DNA of 64,000 bases from Odontocerum albicorne (GCA_949825065.1 OX463839.1:25120212-25184211); one strand, 5' to 3'; shown: positions 11,806-24,487, counted from the first letter of the stretch. Program-made: numbers and translations. The notes: generated from the sequence alone by a model not told the origin.

Positions 11806-11970
11806 AAGACATCGGTTTTATAAACCTACTTATTAAGTCCCCAAATTAACGATAGTGAAAAATTACAAATATGTTCAAAATATATAAAATGTTAGCCCCG
11901 AATTTTCATTTTTTCCACTTTGTGGTTTTATGTTAATTGATTATTTAGATTAATACAATAAATCAAATAC

Positions 11971-12190
11971 TATTTTTCTTTGTATTCACCGCTGTTTTAT
12001 TTAGTTCACTATCGGTTTTAAATTATCTCTGTTTTATTTTACTAGCTTCTCTCTTTCTTTACCAGTCACTACTAACAAATATATTTTTATCATATAATTC
12101 AGTTCCTTATCATCGGACGGAGAAGAAAAATGTTTTTGAAACCAGCAGTGAACTCAATTAATAAACCAGTGGTGAATACAAAGAAAAATT
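11971..12190. repeat. Inverted repeat, small foldback or MITE
   Basis: About 50-bp arms (11971-12019 and 12138-12190) share TTTTTCTTTGTATTCACC and then TTTAGTTCACT/TTGAGTTCACT followed by GGTTT. The spacer is about 120 bp. No target duplication was recognised. Confidence 0.55.
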
Positions 12191-15100
12191 GTGGATGGTT
12201 TATTTTATTGAACTTTAAAGCCAATATTTTTTTAGATCTAGACACATAAGAATATCTGAGAGACATACATTTCAATTTCAAAAATAGCCCTCTAACGTAC
12301 CTTTAGTTTTCTTTTATCAAACGGCAATCACTGAGCGACTCTTGCACGTAAACAAGAAATAGAATGGAAAAAAATTGCAGGTGTTAAACAGAAAAACAAG
12401 CAATATATTTGTTTCAGCACTGAATACGTCTTCATTGATGCAACTTGAGAATACCAAACACTTGATGAAGTAACATGACCCACATTTGCTCCGATTCAAA
12501 ACAGATAGTATGTTCATGTAGTTTTTACCTAATTTTAGATTTGAGAATCAAGCAACATGTTTCTTTGTAGATAAATCTTGAATTAAATAAACTACAGTGA
12601 TGGTATATACCTTTAACACGTGTCAGGAAAGCTTCAATGTTTCCTATATCCGAGTATATACTCAATTTTTATATGGGAAATTAGGGAAAAATTAAATTTC
12701 AGTTGTACTCTCCAAAAACTGGATTGAAACTATTGTTTCCAAAATAGATAAAACAATTCGGCGAATTGGAAAGTTTTATCAGCAAATATTTGATTATGAA
12801 ATAGAGGAAGGATTTGTTTTTAAAGTTTTGCAATAATTTCCACTTTTTTTGTTAATGTTTGTGCGTAGAAATAATTTTTTTAGAATCACTTAATTCACTT
12901 TTTCCTATTTACATGCATTTAGTTAATATTGAAGGATTTGGGAAACAATATATTCTGTCTCCAATAGAAAAACAAAATATGGATAATTTTGGAGTTGCTT
13001 GGTCGTTCCGTTAATGAACTTGATTTACGTTCAGGTTTTTAGCAACTCGAGTTTTAGCAATTCACGCCGATCAACTCCCAACCGAATAACATGGACATTT
13101 TTCCGCATACTTTTCAAAGATATGAGGTTATCCATGATTTCGGCCAGTTATTATTTGAAAAAAATACTATACCACCTGTGATTATCATACGAAGGGCAAA
13201 AACGAAGACATTACAAAAATATACAGACATTATCATATCATATAAAACATTCTAAACAGGATAATGAAACTAAACTGGAAATTAATTATGAAATGAGAAA
13301 AAAATTTCCGCCAGTAGGAATCAAACAAGGTACCTTCATATCTTCAGTCTATCGTTCGGTTAAATGAGCCATTTTGGGTATAAATGCAACGGCAATTTTA
13401 CAATTTAAATAGAACACGTGACACATAGGCTGTATAAAAGACACTGATGAGTTGAAATAAAAGCAGAAAAAATAATCCTTTGAAACGAGCGATGAGCAAG
13501 AACAGGCGTTCCATTTGGTATTTCGGAGAAGCCTTTTGTTCAGGAATACGGGGACGGATATATTCAGGACGAGCCAATAATACATCAGCTTCAGCTCAAT
13601 GTCTTGAAAGGAGTTACGGGTTGTGTACGACAGATTTATCGTCCTTTTAATATCATCTAAAATACATCGTCTCGTGCTCTCATCGAAGAAAAAATATACA
13701 CAAATCGAGAGAATATTTTATTCTTGGGACAAGGTAAAACGATACATAATGCATATAAAACAAAATTATTTTGGAAAAAACAAACTTGGCCAAGTATATA
13801 TAAACATAAAATGATACAAGGAAAATATTTCTTCCATAATTGAATTCAATTGTACATGACAAAACGAAAAAAAAATTACATAACAAAAGATTTTAGGTTT
13901 CTTTTGATTATAAATTGGTAATTTTATTATTTTCGAAGCAATCACATAAACAATGCGTTGTACAATCAGTGGAAAATATGTGATGTATAGTACATTGAAT
14001 GAAAATACGACACAAAAAGTTGATCACCAATAAAGTGGTAATCCCGTTGGACAGTACGGCATAAAAAAGACACCGAGGACAACATGACACTGAAATTATT
14101 ACCCGGTTTCTCCCTATCTCGGCAGGAATGGTGTGCCTGCTTTGGAGAACAAGATGTGTACTAAGCCATAATATATACGAAGCGCAGAAGTAGAGTCGAT
14201 GACGATACTGCATTAAGAGTGCAGGAAAATTCACAATATTTCTACTTGGATTCGATTAAAAAAATATATAATCAATCCCGAAAACTATACATCCTACCTA
14301 CTCGGAAGTTGGTACAATTTGAATAAATATTTGAACAATTTGAGGAGTGCTTTCGTCAGTTCTGGTTTGTGGATAATCGATTTAATACTAACAATAGTTT
14401 TTGGATGCATACAAATAACATTGGTGTAATATCTATCTTGATAAATCATAATACAATGTAAATTTTATTTTAAAACACCATTTAGTCTGATGCCTAGCTC
14501 ATTCTGCCTATTTACGAGTACTTTAGTTGTAAGTTATGCACATGACCATGCAGTTACTTGTAACATTATTCACAGAACACTTTTCCAAAAATCAGTAAGA
14601 GTAATAGAAATATTGAAAACGAATGTTGTCCTGACAAACGGTTAAGTTTTTGTAATTTTTTAGATAGTTACTTAATCAAATTAATGGAAAGTAGTTTAGG
14701 ATCATACAGCAAATACAACGTTTATGCCTGCGGAAACATTTCAAAAGCCGTGCAACACAAAAATACGTACATAAGTTCAACAGTCTTCCGTAATAGGAGA
14801 TTGTTAAAAGCGATACTGCTCGTCTTCACAATACTAGACACATTTAGCTTTACTGTGTCTCATTGTTCTATGTAAGAGATTTATATTTTGTCTGAGTCAG
14901 AAGTGATAAACTCGACAGATTTGAGGTTTCATAGACATATCACAATACTTTTCTAAATTATGCAATATTAAATTTCTTAAGTATACAGATAAGATCTTCA
15001 TTGAAATTAAAGTTATCGTGCTTTTTAAAGACAATCAAATTTAATAAAAATAATTTGCAAAATTACAAAAACAAGTCGAAACAAGGATTTGTTAAAAAAA

Positions 15101-15314
15101 ATAATATTAAAAACAAACAAACCTAAAAAAATATTTGTTCTAATTATTTAAATTTCTCAGAATTATATGTAAATTATCGTCATAAACGCAATATTTCGAA
15201 AATGCCATGGATATTAAAAAAAAGGCGATATATATTTTTATAAACGCAACAAGAAAAAATCACAAACGTATAAACTGTCACCGTAAATTTCTATAAAATA
15301 CCGAATAACTCAAT
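12191..15314. other. AT-rich intergenic sequence
   Basis: No gene was supported on either strand. Near 13320 there is a damaged tRNA-like word (TTGTTTGATTCCTAC, minus strand), possibly a worn SINE. Several short ORFs are consistent with chance in AT-rich DNA. Confidence 0.35.
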
Positions 15315-15440
15315 AAATTAGTGCGCCGCATTCAACAATATCCAATACTCCTCGATTCTACGAGATACTTAAAATATAAATTAGTGCGCCACATTCAACA
15401 ATATCCAATACTCCTCGATTCTACGAGATACTTAAAATAT
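15315..15440. repeat. Tandem duplication, 2 x 63 bp
   Basis: The units 15315-15377 and 15378-15440 differ at one base (GCGCCGCATT versus GCGCCACATT). Near-identity implies a recent duplication. Confidence 0.95.
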
Positions 15441-15639
15441 AAATAATTGTTTTCAGAAAAATTTAATAAAGTCACCATCACTCGTTCTGATTAGAATCCA
15501 TTTTAGAGATGTATTATATAAAAAATGTTGTGGAACAGAACTCAAAATAATAACCAAACATGTTTCCACAATGACAAGTTTTAATTGAATTCATTTTTAA
15601 ATAATTTTACACTTTGATATCATCCCACCTTTTCTCTGT

Positions 15640-15880
15640 TTGAATAGAAAGAGAGGACATAGCGCTAAATTTTTCTCTCACGACATACTTACTTCACCTT
15701 TCCAAATCCATACAACTTGTCATGCAGTTAGATCTGTTTCTCTTACTCCTTACTTTACGACGACTCCCACTCATGTTGACATACTATATTTGTGTAATAA
15801 GTCCTTTCAACATGTCTAAACCATCTAGCCTGCTGTTTTTCACCCTACTCAACACATCCATATTTACCTCAGATTGAATT
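15640..15880 (-). pseudogene. LINE reverse transcriptase tail fragment
   Basis: The minus strand reads DVLSRVKNSRLDGLDMLKG, corresponding to the common LINE tail DVLSRVEKSRLRWFGHVERM. A basic GSRRKVRSKRNR-like segment and CMTSCMDLE follow. Several stops are present. Confidence 0.5.
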
Positions 15881-16689
15881 TAAATAATAAAAAAGTTTGG
15901 ATTTGGTTTTGTCACTTTTGTTAAATATGTAAACAATTCAATGTATGTAATTTAGTGTGAACACTTTAGTTCATTGGCATAACCAGTTATATTACCACTA
16001 ACAATATCGAAAGTCATACAGCATGTTTGTAAGTAAAGTATACTTGAAGTTTAAATTTGAATTCAGTCAACAAAACAACAGTTTCGTATCGCTTAAAACA
16101 ACCGCATTTGGTGTCTCATTCTAAACCTTGAGAGTTGCTAATTTACTCACAATCAACATGGAAAATTTGATGTTTTTCATCAATCATTTGCATATCGTGG
16201 AAGAAATCATCAAATAAAACGTGTTAGAATAAATAAAACCACACATTTTAGTTAAAAACAAGACAGACAGATCAGATTTTTTTATTTTGCTTTGTGTTAA
16301 AAAATATAAGCAATTTTTATTTTCTTTGAATTAAAGACATATGACCTTCGGTTAAGTCTTTTAACTAAACAATATAAAATACAATTATAATTATGATACA
16401 TAAAACTTTGAAAACTATAAAAGCGTTAGAAAATAAGATAATAATAGAAAGATTGTAAGGTACAGTATAAAAAAAGAATACTTAACATGACAACCATTGT
16501 TATGAAATGTAAAATAAATCATTGATATTTTAATTGGTACTCCGATACACCACCGAGTGTCGACTGTGGACCGAATTTCCTGAAAGTGTTTATTGGTTAT
16601 GTTCTTGATGGAACGAAAAGATTTTTTGGATATTCTAAATTGAAAACTTTCCTAAAACTTATCTGAAATTACGAACCTATTACCATATA

Positions 16690-17115
16690 TACGAGTATAT
16701 ATGTATATTCCGTGTACATATATAGTAATCTGACAATTTGTGTTTCCGATTCAATTTTATTCGATCGACTATTGTCATTCGCCTTCCATGTCTAATATAT
16801 GATATATAAGCCTTAGAGTAACGAATAATTTGTAATAACACATAAAATGAGAAAATGGGCTACGAAGACATACGAAACAAATACATTTGTTTTGAATAAA
16901 TAGGAAGTAAGTAAATAGAAGTAAGGGGTAGATCGAAGAAAAGAGTGGAAAAATATTTTTGAATAAATTTCAACTGAGAAAAAGGTAAGAAGTATGAGAT
17001 ACAGGAGAATGTGTACGAGATGTACAGGATGCGGATGAAATGGGAGTTGTGCGCATGGATAGAATAATGTGAACCTAAACGGAACGTAGCGAGATGGTGT
17101 ATGTATATACAGCAA
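16690..17115 (+). pseudogene. LINE 3'-end remnant
   Basis: Plus-strand decayed tail with basic residues. It ends in the recurrent LINE 3' motif, here CGTAGCGAGATGGTGTATGT (compare GGCGTGATGGTATCTATGT elsewhere in the window). No intact frame remains. Confidence 0.35.
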
Positions 17116-17315
17116 AAATGAATATCACCAAAACGAATGAATACTAAGAAAACTAGATTCTACAAAAATTCAAATGAATTTTAAGAATATTTGGGTCTTC
17201 TGTGACAGCAAACAATTTTATTAAAAATAAGGTATCCATAAAGTAAAAATCAAGTAAAAACTTACAATTAGAGGTTAAGTTTAATCCTGTCTCACGAAAG
17301 CCGTTGCACTGATAT

Positions 17316-17480
17316 GACAAGAGAAGTGAAGACGCCGCTTTCCCCGAGAGTGCGAGCGAGTGCAGTCGGTCTTTGGATGCAGTTGCGGCGCCCCATTGTG
17401 AGCCGTAGAACCGAGAACAGTGGAGACTGCAGCGGCACTCGGCCGCGCCGGTGCAGGATAAAAATACGTATCCGGTCAAC
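17316..17480. promoter_or_regulatory. CpG-dense patch, candidate first exon or promoter
   Basis: About 17 CpG dinucleotides fall in roughly 145 bp (hand count), in otherwise AT-rich DNA. The plus strand could be an untranslated first exon (GCAGTCGGTC). No donor, TATA box or convincing initiator was established, so strand and function are open. Confidence 0.35.
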
Positions 17481-17919
17481 AGCCCTGTTGTATGGAAAGT
17501 GCTCCCGAACGGCGATACTCAGACTTGGTTCCGCGATATCATACGTATTCTTATATACAGCTTAATATATTTTTGCTATGAAAATTTTATAGCAAAAACG
17601 ATTAATATAATTCACATATCCATCAAACTGCAATTTACTATTCAGAAGAGAACAGGTTCATTGGTCAACTCAAATAAGAAATTCAAACAAGTATTTTTAT
17701 TTAATAAAATAATATTCAACTCGAGCCTAAGAAATATTATTTTGTTTTCAAGTATTTTCGTGTGTGAAAAATGAAAACATTGACGACCTCTTTGGCTTAT
17801 TTAGGAATATGCCTGTCTTCTGACCCGTTTGTTCGTGATGGTATTAACTTTTTCAAAGTTATGAATCGTGAATGAATAAACATTTAAATTATTTAAGTGT
17901 GTAACTAAAGCCATATAGA

Positions 17920-18130
17920 CGACCTCCATGGCCTAGTTGATAAGACGCCTGTCTACCAATTTAGAGGTTGTGGATTAGATTCACGTTGGAAACCAGATTT
18001 CAAAAATGATTCGCATACGGTTATCACTTAACTCTTATTCAACACATTTCTGATTGGTTGAAAGAGATTGTCACAGGGCAATAATCCCGCTTAGTTGTAC
18101 TGTATATTATATAATGAAAGTATAATACAA
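17920..18130 (+). repeat. SINE family A, near full-length copy
   Basis: The tRNA-like head GACCTCCATGGCCTAGTTGA carries an A box (TGGCCTAGTTGAT). A B-box-like TTGTGGATTAGATTC lies about 45 bp on, followed by the family body (GGTTGAAAGAGATTGTCAC, then GGCAATAATCCCGC). It ends in AATGAAAGTATAATACA. It would be transcribed by RNA polymerase III from the internal promoter and mobilised by a LINE. Confidence 0.85.
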
Positions 18131-18229
18131 AATAATATAATATAAATTATACTTGGTCACAGTGAGGAAATAGAAATATAATGAAAAATAAGAGAAATCA
18201 ATATAATATGAGTGTACAGCAATAAAGAA

Positions 18230-18470
18230 TATGGAATGAAGTGATTAGGTTGAGGAAGATGAAGAAGAACATTCTGAAATGGTTTAAACTGTACGCTAGT
18301 GAGTTATATAGGAACAATATGTACCCTGGGAGTGAGTTTTTTAATATTTTTTTACATAACTTTTTTATGTGAGGTTGAATAATTATGATACTCGTACATA
18401 TTTCGTTTTATTCTTATCAGGGGAATGGCGTGATGGTATCTATGTATGTACTAATAATGATGCATGTAGT
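18230..18470 (+). pseudogene. LINE reverse transcriptase tail fragment with deletion
   Basis: LRKMKKNILKWFKLYASEL matches the LINE tail pattern KMKKGVLRWFGHVERM. After a gap the 3' terminal motif GGGGAATGGCGTGATGGTA appears, so the middle of the tail is deleted. Confidence 0.4.
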
Positions 18471-18899
18471 AAATGTAAATTTTAATAAAAATATGTTAAC
18501 GCTTTATTCTTATTTAATAACAAGATACTTAAGCTGAATCAATAAGTATTATATACTCATAAAAAAAACGTCATGGTTCAATGTCCTCGAATAGATTGAG
18601 AACCTGTGCCGTAAACAGAAGATCACCGCCTTGTTTTCATATTTACCTAGAAGATCGAAAGTGAAACACTGGCACATCCCGTTAGCAAATCACGCATACT
18701 TACATGTTCAGCGTTTATCAATACACCGGAGTATCAAAGGCGCCGGTCAAAAGTGACGGAGAGTAAAAATAATTATGTTTTATTTAATGTAAAGGTCAAT
18801 ATTTCTTCATATAAATCTTAATATGTAAGCAATGTGTGAGGATCCAAGTAAACAATGCGGTGGAAATTTGTGCACTGAGAATAATATGTGGCGAATTGT

Positions 18900-19770
18900 A
18901 AGTTATTGTATTGTGAAAAGTAAACATATGTACCATCACTACGTTTATTTGTCGGGGTAGGCAGAGATGATAGATCATTAGATTTTCCGAAGTTCTTCAA
19001 CATCTATACCACCTCCTAGAACTTTCTTTGACTTTTTTAAGTTTCCTTCTTTCAAAATATCATTAACTTAATCTAAACTACTTTCTTTGGTCTTCCTCTA
19101 CCACGCATTCTACTCACATATATAATATTGTATTGTATGCTTGTTTTGTCAGTCATTCGTTATTCACTCGTTCTACATGTCCAAGCGAGCTCTTCTTCAC
19201 CTTACTTAACACATCTGGCTTACGTTCACATTCATCCCTAATTTCTTCATTCCTTATTCTGTCATATATAGTCATGGCATGTATCCTCTTCAGTACACGT
19301 ATTTCTACAGCATTTATTTGACTCATTTCAAACTTTTTCCATGTCCACGATTCACTTCCATACATCAATGTTGGTACTAAAATACTTTTGTGGACTATCG
19401 TAGCAGATTTAGATATTGTCCGGTTCGAGTACACGAGTATATGTTTTAGTGCCCTATTAACATTGTTTCTTATAGCTACAATCTATCACCATGATATAGT
19501 ATTTCGCAACATTCATTCTCAAATCTTTCTTTTCGCATCTCTCACAAAACTCACCTATTAAACTCTGTCATTCATCTTCATTCTCCGCTAACACTATCAT
19601 GTCGTTAGCATACAGATATACGCATGCATTCTCATTCGACATTTGTATGTCACCCATTATCCTCGTTAGTTCCTTCATACATGAATATATGCAAGTATTT
19701 AAAAAGCAGGGTGACATAACGCATCCTGGCTTTGATACGACCAAATGAACCAAACTCTAAAAGAGAGAAG
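18900..19770 (-). pseudogene. LINE reverse transcriptase, palm to C-terminus, decayed
   Basis: This is the longest stretch of this LINE family in the window. Minus strand, in order: GCVMSP with CFLNTCIYSCMKEL (19753 downward), LYANDMIVLAENEDE (the catalytic YADD box changed to YAND), then in another frame VPTLMYGSESWTWKK and INAVEIRVLKRI (19434-19153). The basic tail RGRGRPKK comes next, and the end LSSLPTPTNKRSDGTYVY lies near 18900. Frames are broken by stops and indels, and a catalytic aspartate is lost, so it is inactive. Confidence 0.8.
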
Positions 19771-19844
19771 AGCGACAAGCCTTTATAATAAGAGTACGCG
19801 TTACGAAGTGTCAGGATGTAACAAACGAGAGTTATAATGTAGTG

Positions 19845-19968
19845 CACTTAAGTTGTATACAATACAACCTGGCGAGTTTATTGCGATGTGACAATATATC
19901 TTCTAACCAAATAGAAAGATTTTAAAGGTTTCTTAAGTGAAATCCAGAATGGAACCCTTTTTTTTTAA
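19845..19968 (-). repeat. SINE body belonging to the tandem-head array
   Basis: Minus-strand SINE body: TTGGTTAGAAGATATATTG, CACATCGCAATAAACTCGCC and AGGTTGTATTGTATAC. It is the same tail as SINE family A. It is preceded (in minus orientation) by four tandem tRNA-like heads rather than one. Confidence 0.7.
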
Positions 19969-20414
19969 ATGAGTATCAGTGGCAATCGATCCCAGGTTGG
20001 ATGACAGTAGCGGAATAGCTGATAGCTCAAGGGTTTAAAAAAGTATGCAGGGTAGTTTAAATTACCAGTCAAAAAACGAATATCCGCGATAATCGATCTC
20101 GCAATTTCCAGATTGGATGACAATAGCGGAATAAATTATAGCTCAAGGGTTTCAAAAAATATGCAGGAAGTTTAAACTATTAATAAAAAAAATGAGTGCC
20201 AGTGGTAATCGATCCCGCAATCCCCAGATTGGATGACAGTAGCGGGATAACTGATGGCTTAAGGGGTTCAAAAAATATGCACGAAGTTTAAACTATTAAT
20301 AAAAAAATGAGTGCCAGCGGTAATCGATCCCGCAATCCCCAGATTGAATGACAGTAGCGGGATAACTGATGGCTTAAGGGGTTCAAAAAATATGCAGTAA
20401 GTTTAAACTATTAG
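19969..20414 (-). repeat. Four tandem copies of a tRNA-like SINE head (~107-116 bp each)
   Basis: Units start at about 19969, 20076, 20192 and 20308. On the minus strand each carries GCTATCAGCTATTCCGCTAC-like or GCCATCAGTTATCCCGCTAC-like A-region sequence, and a B-box-like GGGATCGATTACC. The last two units are nearly identical. The first two are more diverged, suggesting stepwise expansion. Confidence 0.85.
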
Positions 20415-21110
20415 TTATACAAATATAGAATTACTTAATAATTTCCAAGCGACCAGTAGCTTTAATTGATAAATTTAATAAAGCACTCTCACCAGGGTGA
20501 ATTTAATAAAAATATAAGGCGGGTCTATGTTTTCATCCAATGTTTGCCAATACTCCAGCGGAAGTCAGTTCGTGTCTAATGTCAGTTATTCTTATTAAAA
20601 TACCATCTTAACACATACACCTGTTGGCCATATCGGTCTACAAGAAATTTTTCACTCTCATCGATTTATCAAAGCTAAGCTTAAAACTGAAAAATGTAAA
20701 AAAATAAAATATTTTTTAATCATGTGTAAAATACGATAATTATTTTGAACAATGAAAGAAATCTCTTCGTCTCATAGACGAGTCAGTAATGTTGACCTAC
20801 CGTGGTCGAGTTCCTAATCGTCATTTCGAAAGGAACATTTGTCATCATTAAATTTGATTCAGCCTCGCCGGAGATTAAATGCAAATGTGCACTCAAAAAT
20901 TCTAATTTAAGGCGGAATCATAATTTCTCTTTTCAAATTTCTTAATCAGGTGGAAAATAGTGAGATATTTAATATCTGTCGAGAAATTTCTTTTCTCGAT
21001 AGCATAGTTAAAGCCGCCTTATTGCTTAAAATAGTATTTAGTGCATATTCAATTTTTTTTATTTCATGAGTCAACTCAAGAAAGCATATTTATGAATCAT
21101 AATACATAAA
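20415..21110. other. Intergenic sequence
   Basis: No gene or recognisable element was found. Confidence 0.35.
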
Positions 21111-21560
21111 TACCATCACGCCATTTCCCTGTTTTAGTAAGCACACAAATCACTTAACTTTGCTATCACGACATACTTCCTTCGCTTTGCCCACATCCAT
21201 ACATCCTAACGCACATCTCATTTTACTTCTCTCACTCCTTATCTTTCCTTTTTTCAAATTTTCATTCACTCTGTCCAATCTTACTTTTCTCGGTCGTCTT
21301 TCACCACAACTCCCATTTGTACTTGCATTGTTAATTTGTTTAGTCGAACTTTCGTCACACATGTCCAAACCACCTCAAAGTGATTTTTTCATCCTATCGG
21401 TGTTTAGGTCACACTAGTCCTTAATAATTACATTTCTCATTATGTCATACATTGACACACCACATATTCTTTTCAGTGCATTTAATTGACTTATTTCATT
21501 CGTTTTCGATGTTCACATTTCACTTCCACAATCATAAAAATCGTTTCATACATAGTGAAA
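21110..21560 (-). pseudogene. LINE reverse transcriptase tail fragment
   Basis: Minus strand: ISQLNALKRICGVSMYDIMR, a shifted segment matching the LRWFGHV-type motif, GERRPRKVRLDRVNE, then MDVGKAKEVCRDSKVK. It finishes with GGCGTGATGGTATTTATGT. Same family as 18900-19770, with frameshifts and stops. Confidence 0.65.
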
Positions 21561-21655
21561 ATATTTACCAAAATTGTTGCATTTCCATTTCACAAATGAT
21601 TGCAGGTAAATGTCAATTTATAAATTATTTTTTTATTATGCAAGACACAATTATA

Positions 21656-22448
21656 TTGGGTTGATGCAAAAGTTCGTATTTTTATACAAAAATTTAAGAA
21701 ATTTTTTCTTCATTAAAAATTACTTTTAATCAATATAGTATGTGCCGTTCTGTTGGATGGCTTTTCTTCATCTCTCTGGTAGCTGCATAATCCCGTGATT
21801 ATAAAAGCTTTGAGGTTTCTGGATTAAGAACTGATCAAAGGTTATTTTTCAACTGAGGTTATTTTTTAAGTCTTCCAAGGAAGAAAAGTTTTTACCATCT
21901 AAGCTGTTTTGAAGCGATCTAAATAAATTATAGTCGGAGGGCGCAAGGTTGGGAGAGTACGGTGGATGGACCAAAACATCCCAGTAAAATTGTAAAATTT
22001 GTGTCACTCCGAGAATTTCTCCGATCTCTCGAGTTGTTGCATACCGATCACTTTCAATTAGCGCCAATATTTCGTCGCCATCAGCCTCAGTCGGCCGTCC
22101 AGAACGTGATGCATCGCTAAGATTAAAATTGTTTTCACGAAACTTTCTGAACCACTTACGGCACGTGGAATCGTCAACGGCACCCTCACCGTACACATCA
22201 CATATCTTCTTTTGCGTCTGAGTAGCATTATTGCCTTTCCGGAAATAAAAAAAGCATAATATGTCGAAAATGCTCCTTATTTTCTGCCATTATTAATGCT
22301 TAACAAAATGTAAAAAACCCAACCAAATAACAGATTCCTTCTGTCAAACAACATCAAAGCTTTACACGTGTGAAGCTAATAACACTTCGGATTTACGATA
22401 CAACGCCATCTAGCGCCAAAAACGGGACGACCTTTTGCATCAACCCAA
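21656..22448 (-). mobile_element. Internally deleted mariner element, 793 bp
   Basis: Nearly perfect TIRs begin TTGGGTTGATGCAAAAG at both ends (21656 onward, and the complement ending 22448). TA target duplications sit at 21654-21655 and 22449-22450. The length is about 500 bp short of a complete mariner. The TIR differs from the element at 2074-3348, so this is a separate subfamily. Confidence 0.93.
21726..22290 (-). pseudogene. mariner transposase with internal deletion
   Basis: Starts MAENKEHFRHIMLF at 22290, then has a one-base T-run insertion. It continues with VYGEGAVDDSTCRKWFRKF and the second helix-turn-helix (SRSGRPTEADGDEILALIES). The frame then jumps at about VTQILQFYWDVL directly to HPPYSPNLAPSDYNLFRSL, so the region holding the first two catalytic aspartates is gone. 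The end ERWRKAIQQNG has its tryptophan codon changed to stop. Only the third catalytic Asp region remains. It is an inactive deletion derivative whose ends could still be moved by a related transposase. Confidence 0.88.
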
Positions 22449-22539
22449 TACATATATAAAATAATAATAATAATGTGATGTTGCAAATAGGATGTGACAT
22501 AATCGGCAAAAAAAATAATGCCTTGGAGATGTGGGGTTG

Positions 22540-22840
22540 TAGGCAGCTCTTGCCCATTCCGTAAACTGCCAGAATAACTTATTCATTGATTATTGAAGAG
22601 CTCGGGGTTGAGACTCGTCTCTCTGTGCTTAGTGCAAGAACTATCTTACGATACTTCGGACATAGCACGGGGAAGAACGATAATCTTAGTTGTTGATGAC
22701 AAAAGGAGCAGAGACCGAAAACCCATCTGGTCGAGAGACCAGGTGAAAAATATAAAAGGGTGCTTACACACGTTCACATGAACTGGGAAAAGGACGGTTG
22801 ATAACCATAGTGAGCACGATCCTCAGAGTTGAGGAACTAC
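22540..22840 (+). pseudogene. LINE 3'-tail fragment (FFGH-type)
   Basis: Plus strand: LRYFGHSTGKNDNL, corresponding to the ILRFFGHI-R-D-NLE pattern, followed by a KEQRPK/RGRSP-like segment and DQVKNIKG. Several stops. Same type as 26880-27215 and 54470-54780. Confidence 0.5.
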
Positions 22841-22924
22841 CGGAAACCAAAAGAAGTTATGTGTTCCAATCCAACAAACTAGGTCAATAATCAACCCGTG
22901 TCTTTTGGATATCCAATACATCTT

Positions 22925-23190
22925 CAATCTTATTTGAAACCATTTTCTTAAAATTAAAAAACAACGGAGAAATTGTCTAAAAACCAACCTACATGAATTC
23001 AAAATAAAATATAATCAAACAAAACAACCAAACAAAATATAATGAAATAAAACAAACAAAAAGCAATACATATTTAATCTTTAATATAATTTGAAACCAT
23101 TTTAACAGAATTAAAAAACAACAGAGAAACTGTCCAAAAACAAAATATAATCAAATAATACAACCAAACAAAATATAATCAAATAAATCA
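22925..23190. repeat. AT-rich direct repeat pair
   Basis: A segment starting TTTGAAACCATTTT, continuing AAAAAACAAC and GAGAAA(T/C)TGTC and ending ACAAAATATAATCAAA, occurs at about 22932-23040 and again at 23090-23185. Confidence 0.7.
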
Positions 23191-24165
23191 AAAGTCCAAC
23201 CAACGCAAAAGTTTCGCCTTTGATTTAGCGATCTCGTGTATTGTTTTTTGTTTGTTTCATAATTATTGATAAATGAGGTTTCAAAAATAATGCTCATTTA
23301 TCAAATTATGCTTTAATCAAGCCATACTAAAATGTTATCATGAAAATGATTGATAATATAATTAATTCCGATATTTTCTTTCGGCTTGCATAAAACGTTA
23401 AGATATGCATTCATATCAAAGATGTTCATTCTAAAATTAAAAACAAATAAATAATCAACATACTTGTATCTGATTAATTTATAGGTCAATTCTGAGATAC
23501 AAATACGAACATTGAATACCTATGGAGACCTGTGGAGAAGAGAAAAAAATATATAATTAATCGTACCTACATTGTACAGTACGGTGGGTGTATTGCCATT
23601 TGGAAATCTCCTCTAAACTACGAACTAATTGATGTACAAAGTTTTGAGTTAAAAGTGGAGGATTTACATTTTTGATACTCGGAAAAAACATGCGATAGCA
23701 AAATCATAAAAACAAAAAATAAAAAAAAACATATACAAATTTAATAAGGTCATATAATATATGGCAAGAATGGAAGGAAGATTGGAAAGAAGGATGGTGC
23801 GAGTCTCATATTAACTGGTAATTAGTTCCAACCTTACATCATGTACAATAAAAGACGACGTGAAAAATGAAGAACGGTGAACTAGAAACGGCAGTCTTCA
23901 TTCACCCTCATAACGAATGACGGTATGATTGAATTTGGGATATGTGGATAATATAGGCGCTTTCTAAATTAAGCATGTAAAACTCGAAGCTTGACGAATA
24001 CTCTACAAACGCGATTGACGGACGACATCAAATATTTATGGTCAACATTCGATTTGATCAGCTAACAACTAATTGTGAAAAACAAACAATTAGTGCTAGA
24101 TATTCAAAGGTAAAGCTGAAGGTGACATTCATGGTCTTGTTGTTTTGTTATTGTTGTTTTTAATT

Positions 24166-24348
24166 GAGCTCACCTCAAATAATATGTATAATATAAGAAA
24201 ATTTACTAATCGTTAATATGCCATTAAATGAGCTGTCCTCAAATAATATGTATAATATAAAACAATTTACTAAGCGTTAATATGATATTAAATGAGCTCA
24301 CCTCAAATAATATAAGACAATTTACTAAGCGTTAATATGACATTAAAA
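24166..24348. repeat. Three tandem copies of a 64-bp unit
   Basis: Units lie at 24166-24229, 24230-24293 and 24294-24348, each starting GAGCT(C/G). The third lacks 9 bp (one ATGTATAAT block). Confidence 0.92.
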
Positions 24349-24487
24349 GAAAAAGGATTTGAAAATGTCACCAATCTTCAATCCGTCGGGAATCAAAATC
24401 AGGAACTAAAATATCAAACAAGCTTACAAAATAAAATACCAATACTTTTGTTATTTATTTTTATCAACACTGTTTATTCCACTTTTT

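Noticed and set aside
16813..17115. Minus-strand 100-codon hydrophobic ORF
   Set aside because: AT-driven composition antisense to a LINE 3' remnant.
17920..17995. tRNA gene on the plus strand
   Set aside because: A and B boxes are present, but the cloverleaf is imperfect and the sequence continues into a body shared by many dispersed copies, so it is a SINE head. The same holds at 43731, 53852 and 58514.
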